Shown here: positions 60,247 to 64,000 of the stretch, piece by piece
Layout: the number at the start of each line of letters is the position of its first letter
How positions within the stretch are numbered: the stretch's first letter is position 1
NCBI RefSeq assembly: GCF_026262505.1
Contig: NC_067207.1
Span: 32,270,082-32,334,081, forward strand
From: Trichomonas vaginalis G3
Taxonomy: Eukaryota; Parabasalia; Trichomonadida; Trichomonadidae
Direction of reading: 5' to 3'
DNA: 64,000 bases
Translations under genes and position numbers: made by a program
Notes under the pieces: model-generated
The model's input: only the letters and a program-made list of their open reading frames with translations
Told to the model about the DNA's origin: nothing
Database searches by the model: none

Positions 60247-60573
60247 ATTAAAAAGCATTACATTGGCTTTTTGTATGTGCTCTTCTGTAACTGGATTACC
60301 TAGTGCAGCAATTTGAGCTGCGTAGTTAAATATATTTACGGCTAAAATTTGATCTTGATCAAATTCTATTGTATGTGGTTCTATGATATTTTCGTTTAAA
60401 GGTTCTTCTCCATAATCTTTTTCTTCTTGATATGAATCTGATTCGCTGTCTGTTTTGTAAGATGAATACGTTTCTATTTCAAATTGCTCTATGGATAAAA
60501 ATTCTGGGGTAAAATTATTACTTGCTGAATATATATCAGGACCGAGATTGCATACATATGTTATTGTACTCAT
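60211..60573 (-). CDS. small acidic host protein with its stop codon replaced by the MULE end
   Basis: From ATG 60573 (MSTITYVCNLGPDIY) 120 aa. Asp/Glu-rich middle (YKTDSESDSYQEEKDYGEE), then a helical end AVNIFNYAAQIAALGNPVTE...IQKANVMLFN. Up to the target duplication the frame reads AAT; in the other flank (left of the MULE, minus strand) the next codon is TAG. So the old protein ended ...MLFN and the MULE has added GRVKGWRPKAS before a TGA in its own end. Before insertion this gene ended about 100 bases upstream of the HAD gene. Function not recognised. Confidence 0.65.
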   Translation of the reverse strand: MSTITYVCNLGPDIYSASNNFTPEFLSIEQFEIETYSSYKTDSESDSYQEEKDYGEEPLNENIIEPHTIEFDQDQILAVNIFNYAAQIAALGNPVTEEHIQKANVMLFNGRVKGWRPKAS

Positions 60574-60645
60574 TGATGATTTGATTTGCAAATAGAACTT
60601 TTTTTTTCAAATTTTTAATTTTTTTCTGAAAAAAAAAATTTTGCA

Positions 60646-60710
60646 AATTACCTCAGACTTTTCAGAGGATTGAGTTGCCACTCAATCCTCTGAAATAGTC
60701 TGTGGTAATT
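60646..60710. repeat. large hairpin, ~30-bp arms
   Basis: AATTACCTCAGAC...CAGAGGATTGAGT, loop TGCC, then ACTCAATCCTCTG...GTCTGTGGTAATT. The inner 14 bp are perfect and the outer arm has two or three mismatches. It lies about 75-135 bases upstream of the start of the small acidic gene. Confidence 0.9.
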
Positions 60711-60719
60711 TTTAGTCTC

Positions 60720-61809
60720 TACACTATTTCAATATAAGCTCCATTTTTAAACAGTTTTTAAAAATCGAGCATTGAAAAGTGTGATGAGACTTCAGAATTT
60801 TTTTAGAATACTTGACGGATTTTCAATGAGCCGCCTCAAAAATTGAATTATATTCAATTTAAAAGAGGCTAAAAATTGAAAATTCTTCAAGTATTTCATC
60901 ATATGTCGGAAATTGAATTTCATTCAATTTCCGACATATGATGGGAAAATATGTGGATAAAAAATGGAAAATCCGACACCAAAATTTTCGAAAATTAGGA
61001 TTTTAATCAACTCTATTATGAGCCTATGTTTCTTTGTTATTTTGTAAACTTCAGAAAATTGAGTGTGCACCCAATTCAAAATTGTTGATTAAAATTTTTT
61101 TTAATCCCTTTTTTTTCGATTTTCTGCGATATCTGTTTGAAACAAATAGCTATTTATGCGGCACAATATGTGTAGAAATATGTGGATAATGTGAATGCAT
61201 AGCAGAACATATGATTTATTAAGTTTTAATTAGAGATTTCGAAATCTTGATATATTAAAAAACACGTATTTCAGCCCTGCTTGGCATATGGATGAAATCT
61301 ATACTGTTCATATACAAATATACTGCATCATTTTTGTCCTGAAATACATTTAAAGCTTGCCGATAAATCTATTTATATGTTAAATATGTTCCTGAGACCC
61401 AATATGACACGAGATAAAATTTGTTTTCATTACAAATTAGCGGATGCAATAATTAAGCGCAAAAATTCTGCCGGAATTAATATCAACAAATACGGATCTG
61501 CTGATATTTTTTTGGTACTCAATATATGATACTTGTTGATATATGTCTAGACCAGAAATTGAAATATGAACAGGAGAAAGACAAGTTCTGATCATAGGCA
61601 AACATTGGACATCAAATACTATGCTCTGTAAAAAAGTACGAAAACTGGAAAAAAAATTGAGAGAGGGTACGAAAAAAAAGTCTGCTTTTCGTATCGACTT
61701 CGGAAAATTTTTTTGAAAGCAACTTTCCAAATTTTCTTAACTTTACATAGATTCAAAATACTATAAAGCAATGGTTGTTTAAAATAAATTTTAAAATTTC
61801 AAATCATTT
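60720..61809. other. gene-poor DNA with palindromes
   Basis: Several AATTGAATT-type palindromes and one perfect 22-bp-arm palindrome (listed separately). From about 61435 on the plus strand, short coding-like scraps (RKNSAGININKYGSADIFLV) broken by stops hint at a dead gene; not enough to name. Confidence 0.4.
60896..60942. repeat. perfect 22-bp-arm palindrome
   Basis: CATCATATGTCGGAAATTGA then AT, loop TTC, and the exact inverse. 47 bp in all with no mismatch, so recent, maintained or selected. Confidence 0.95.
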
Positions 61810-62273
61810 GAAATTCAAATGCTATCAAAAATTTTGTCGGAAATTCTGTCACAATAATCTTGACTAAATACCCATTACGTTCTATTAAATATATATCTGG
61901 CAACGATAAAAGAGTAGTGATTATAGATCCAAAAGAGAGAGGTAAAATTGCTGCACAATATAGATTCGAAAATGATTCTGAGGCTGAAATCATTTAGAAA
62001 TATGTTCGTCAAAATCTCCCACAAATTATAGACGGAATAACAAAAAAATCCGTTGAAATTGAATCTTTGCTTGTAAATGAGCAAATAGTAAATAGCAATA
62101 GAATGGCAGATAACAAAGCAATGGAAGATGTAAACTCAACACAAAATAATTCAAATATGTTTGAAAAATTTGCCATAATTCCTCAAAATGATTCTATTAA
62201 TTTGAGCCCATCACATAATGACCCAAGCGAGAACGTATTCTCAAATGAATTTTTCGAATTTTTTGATTGTTAA
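61810..62273 (+). pseudogene. degraded gene of unknown family, 3' part
   Basis: One frame reads NAIKNFVGNSVTIILTKYPL, then KRVVIIDPKERGKIAAQYRF and ENDSEAEII, then a TAG at 61995. It resumes in the same frame as KYVRQNLPQIIDGITKKSVE, followed by an Asn/Ser-rich tail ending FSNEFFEFFDC at 62273. The single stop in an otherwise protein-like frame marks a pseudogene. Family not recognised. Confidence 0.4.
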
Positions 62274-62645
62274 GTAAATATTGAATGTGATATACCATTC
62301 AAAATAAATGATTGTTTGTTTTCTCCTTTTTGCCAATTTGGGAACAATAACAGTTAAAGACTGTTTTGTTCATAGTAATCCATTATTTTAATCATAATTA
62401 ATGCAAAGAGAATCAATAAATTTAACGTTACTATCAATCATCTGCCTGTACGGTCAAATTTTTAAATCTTAAATCTGAATAGTTTAAATAGAAATTTAAA
62501 AGTATCTTGACTGGAATTAAGGAAGGTATATATCTTAATTTCTTAATTCTATGTTGATATGCAAAGAAAATTTGTGTATTTGATCAAATTTCAAAAAATA
62601 ATTATTTACAAAATAACAAAACTCTATAATATACAATACAATTAG
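62274..62645. other. intergenic, nothing recognised
   Basis: AT-rich gap between the pseudogene and the convergent GH47-like gene. Confidence 0.5.
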
Positions 62646-63941
62646 TTAGAAATATTTAGACAAGTCAGCCAAATCGCTATATCTTTTCTCTAAATCATCC
62701 GCAGTATATCCTCTATATTCGATGAAAGGTCCCCATTTTTTCATGTCGATTTCTTTAATTATTTTGAAAGGAACTCCATGTTCATTGAAAATATAATCAT
62801 CCAAACTGAAGAAGTCACTATCAGAGTGTATCAAATATATAAACATCAAAGCTTTGAGAGTAAATTCATCAGCTGTCATTGATTTAATTTTTTCAAAAGA
62901 TTTCCAAGCAAGATCTCTATATTCTTGTGATGGTTCTAATCTATACAAAGCAAATAAAGAAATGAGAGCATTAAAATATGCTTCTGAATCACCATATCCT
63001 GGCTTATCCAGATTCTCAACAATTTGTTTCATAATATATCTACTCAAATTTCGATCTTCAATCATTTTTTCATTTATCTTAACTGTTCCCATTATTATAG
63101 TCCCGGCAACAAAATTATTTCGATACTGATCAACAAAAGAAGCAGGACTACGTGCTGGCCGCACATCATTCATGTATTTCAAATATAAATTCATGAAATG
63201 CTGGCCACTGTCTCCTATTAAATGATATCCTTTAACTAATTTATCCAAATAATCGTATTGTTGCTTCCATCCAAGTTCTTTTGAATATTCCCTCAATACT
63301 TTCTTGAATTTCCTCATTGTGTGCTGCATATACTTTGGATCATCTAATAAAATTGACAAATTAATGAATTCGCATGGGAAAACGGAATACTTTGGTTTAA
63401 TCTTTGAATGATGGCATGGTTCTCCTTTAGGATTTCCATTATCATTATTAATTGTGAAAAAATGACATTCTGTAGTGAATGGCATGATGAAATCAGCATA
63501 TTCTTTGGCTTTTAATAAGAATGACTTGTCGTCTGTTAATTGATATGCAGAAATCAAGTTACCTACAATGTCTGGAACGAAATCATCAACACTAACATGG
63601 CCGTCAGGAACAAAATTTTGTGAAAAGATGATGTTTTTGAATTGTTGAAGCTCTTCTTTGAGATCAAGAACGCAAAGTGATGATAATATATGTACAATTT
63701 TACGTCTCATTTTAGAATCATCTGTTTTATTGTATTCATTTAGAATATTATGGCTTGATTCCTTGTAAAAATCTTTAATTTGCTCTAATTTGGCTGGATA
63801 GCTTCTAATTTTCGTAAAATTTATAATAAATTTTGAAGGAAAGAACTGTTTTGCTGAGTTTTGACGTGGATCTGAATCTATAAGCTTGGTAGAGAAAAGA
63901 TATCCTTGAAATTCTGAAACTTCGAAGTTTAATGAAGTCAT
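62646..63941 (-). CDS. GH47 (class I alpha-mannosidase)-like protein
   Basis: 431 aa. The (alpha/alpha)-barrel blocks follow GH47 in order: SLCVLDLKEELQQFKNII; FVPDIVGNLISAYQLTDDKS (family: ...GGLLSAYyLTGD); FLLKAKEYADFIMPF; SVFPCEFINLSILLDDPKYM; YDYLDKLVKGYHLIGDSG (family: DSFYEYLLK.YLLTGD); EYRDLAWKSFEKI; FTLKALMFIYLIHSDSD; LDDYIFNEHGVPF. GH47 enzymes trim alpha-1,2-mannose in ER and Golgi. Here no signal peptide or membrane segment precedes the domain, and the usual FNTEAHP calcium-site motif reads FNEHGVP. It may therefore be a non-catalytic or relocated relative. Confidence 0.75.
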   Translation of the reverse strand: MTSLNFEVSEFQGYLFSTKLIDSDPRQNSAKQFFPSKFIINFTKIRSYPAKLEQIKDFYKESSHNILNEYNKTDDSKMRRKIVHILSSLCVLDLKEELQQFKNIIFSQNFVPDGHVSVDDFVPDIVGNLISAYQLTDDKSFLLKAKEYADFIMPFTTECHFFTINNDNGNPKGEPCHHSKIKPKYSVFPCEFINLSILLDDPKYMQHTMRKFKKVLREYSKELGWKQQYDYLDKLVKGYHLIGDSGQHFMNLYLKYMNDVRPARSPASFVDQYRNNFVAGTIIMGTVKINEKMIEDRNLSRYIMKQIVENLDKPGYGDSEAYFNALISLFALYRLEPSQEYRDLAWKSFEKIKSMTADEFTLKALMFIYLIHSDSDFFSLDDYIFNEHGVPFKIIKEIDMKKWGPFIEYRGYTADDLEKRYSDLADLSKYF

Positions 63942-64000
63942 TATTCTTTGTTTACATGGTAAAAGGGCAAAAAAGATAAATAAGTAGATATTATATGCCA

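Noticed and set aside
61437-61730. 97-aa minus ORF
   Set aside because: Antisense to a plus-strand degraded gene; no domain pattern.

Overview
The window is AT-rich nuclear DNA of a parabasalid protist of the Trichomonas/Tritrichomonas type. The evidence is intron-poor genes, initiator elements of the form TCAYWW a few bases upstream of several start codons, a mariner of the Tvmar1 type (28-bp ends, D,D34D transposase), a MULE, and a Maverick/Polinton with trichomonad-style gene content. I cannot tell from sequence alone which genus it is.

Left host block (1-21,280): the 3' part of a VPS35L-like retriever subunit, a Rab5-like GTPase, a small TALE-homeodomain protein, a MED14-like Mediator subunit, a small ubiquitin-fold-like protein, a divergent Rab, a PP2A B56-type regulatory subunit, and a very large BEACH-WD40 protein whose BEACH domain is strongly contracted. 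Gene-free gaps of up to 2.6 kb are AT-rich and show nothing I can support.

Polinton block (21,287-46,743): one 25.46-kb Maverick/Polinton with a perfect 6-bp target duplication (TTATCA), terminal inverted repeats that begin with a long A-run, and the expected parts: protein-primed type DNA polymerase B, retroviral-type integrase, packaging ATPase, capsid-like proteins and an SF3 helicase. It also has KilA-N genes, a Dam-type methylase, a phage-like tail-fibre protein and a pair of paralogous unknown proteins. It is a fossil: several genes look whole, others are broken, with about a dozen breaks overall. Most of its genes share one upstream box, TTTTTAY placed 9-12 bases before the ATG, unlike the host initiator. 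A repeat-rich island (31.6-37.05 kb) sits between the ATPase and the polymerase.

Right host block (46,750-50,034 and 60,247-64,000): a decayed beta-helix-family surface-type gene with a second 5' fragment, a truncated gene resembling ankyrin-family N-termini, a HAD-IIA phosphatase, a small acidic unknown protein, a degraded pseudogene and a GH47-like protein.

MULE block (50,035-60,246): a 10.2-kb Mutator-like element with a 9-bp target duplication (ATTAAAAAG) and 124-bp inverted ends built from four GGCGTCC boxes at conserved spacing. It carries FLYWCH and DDE transposase pieces and an unrelated 368-aa helical protein gene. It has been invaded by a 236-bp MITE and by two nearly identical mariners in opposite orientation. 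Its insertion landed on the stop codon of a host gene, which now ends inside the MULE terminus.
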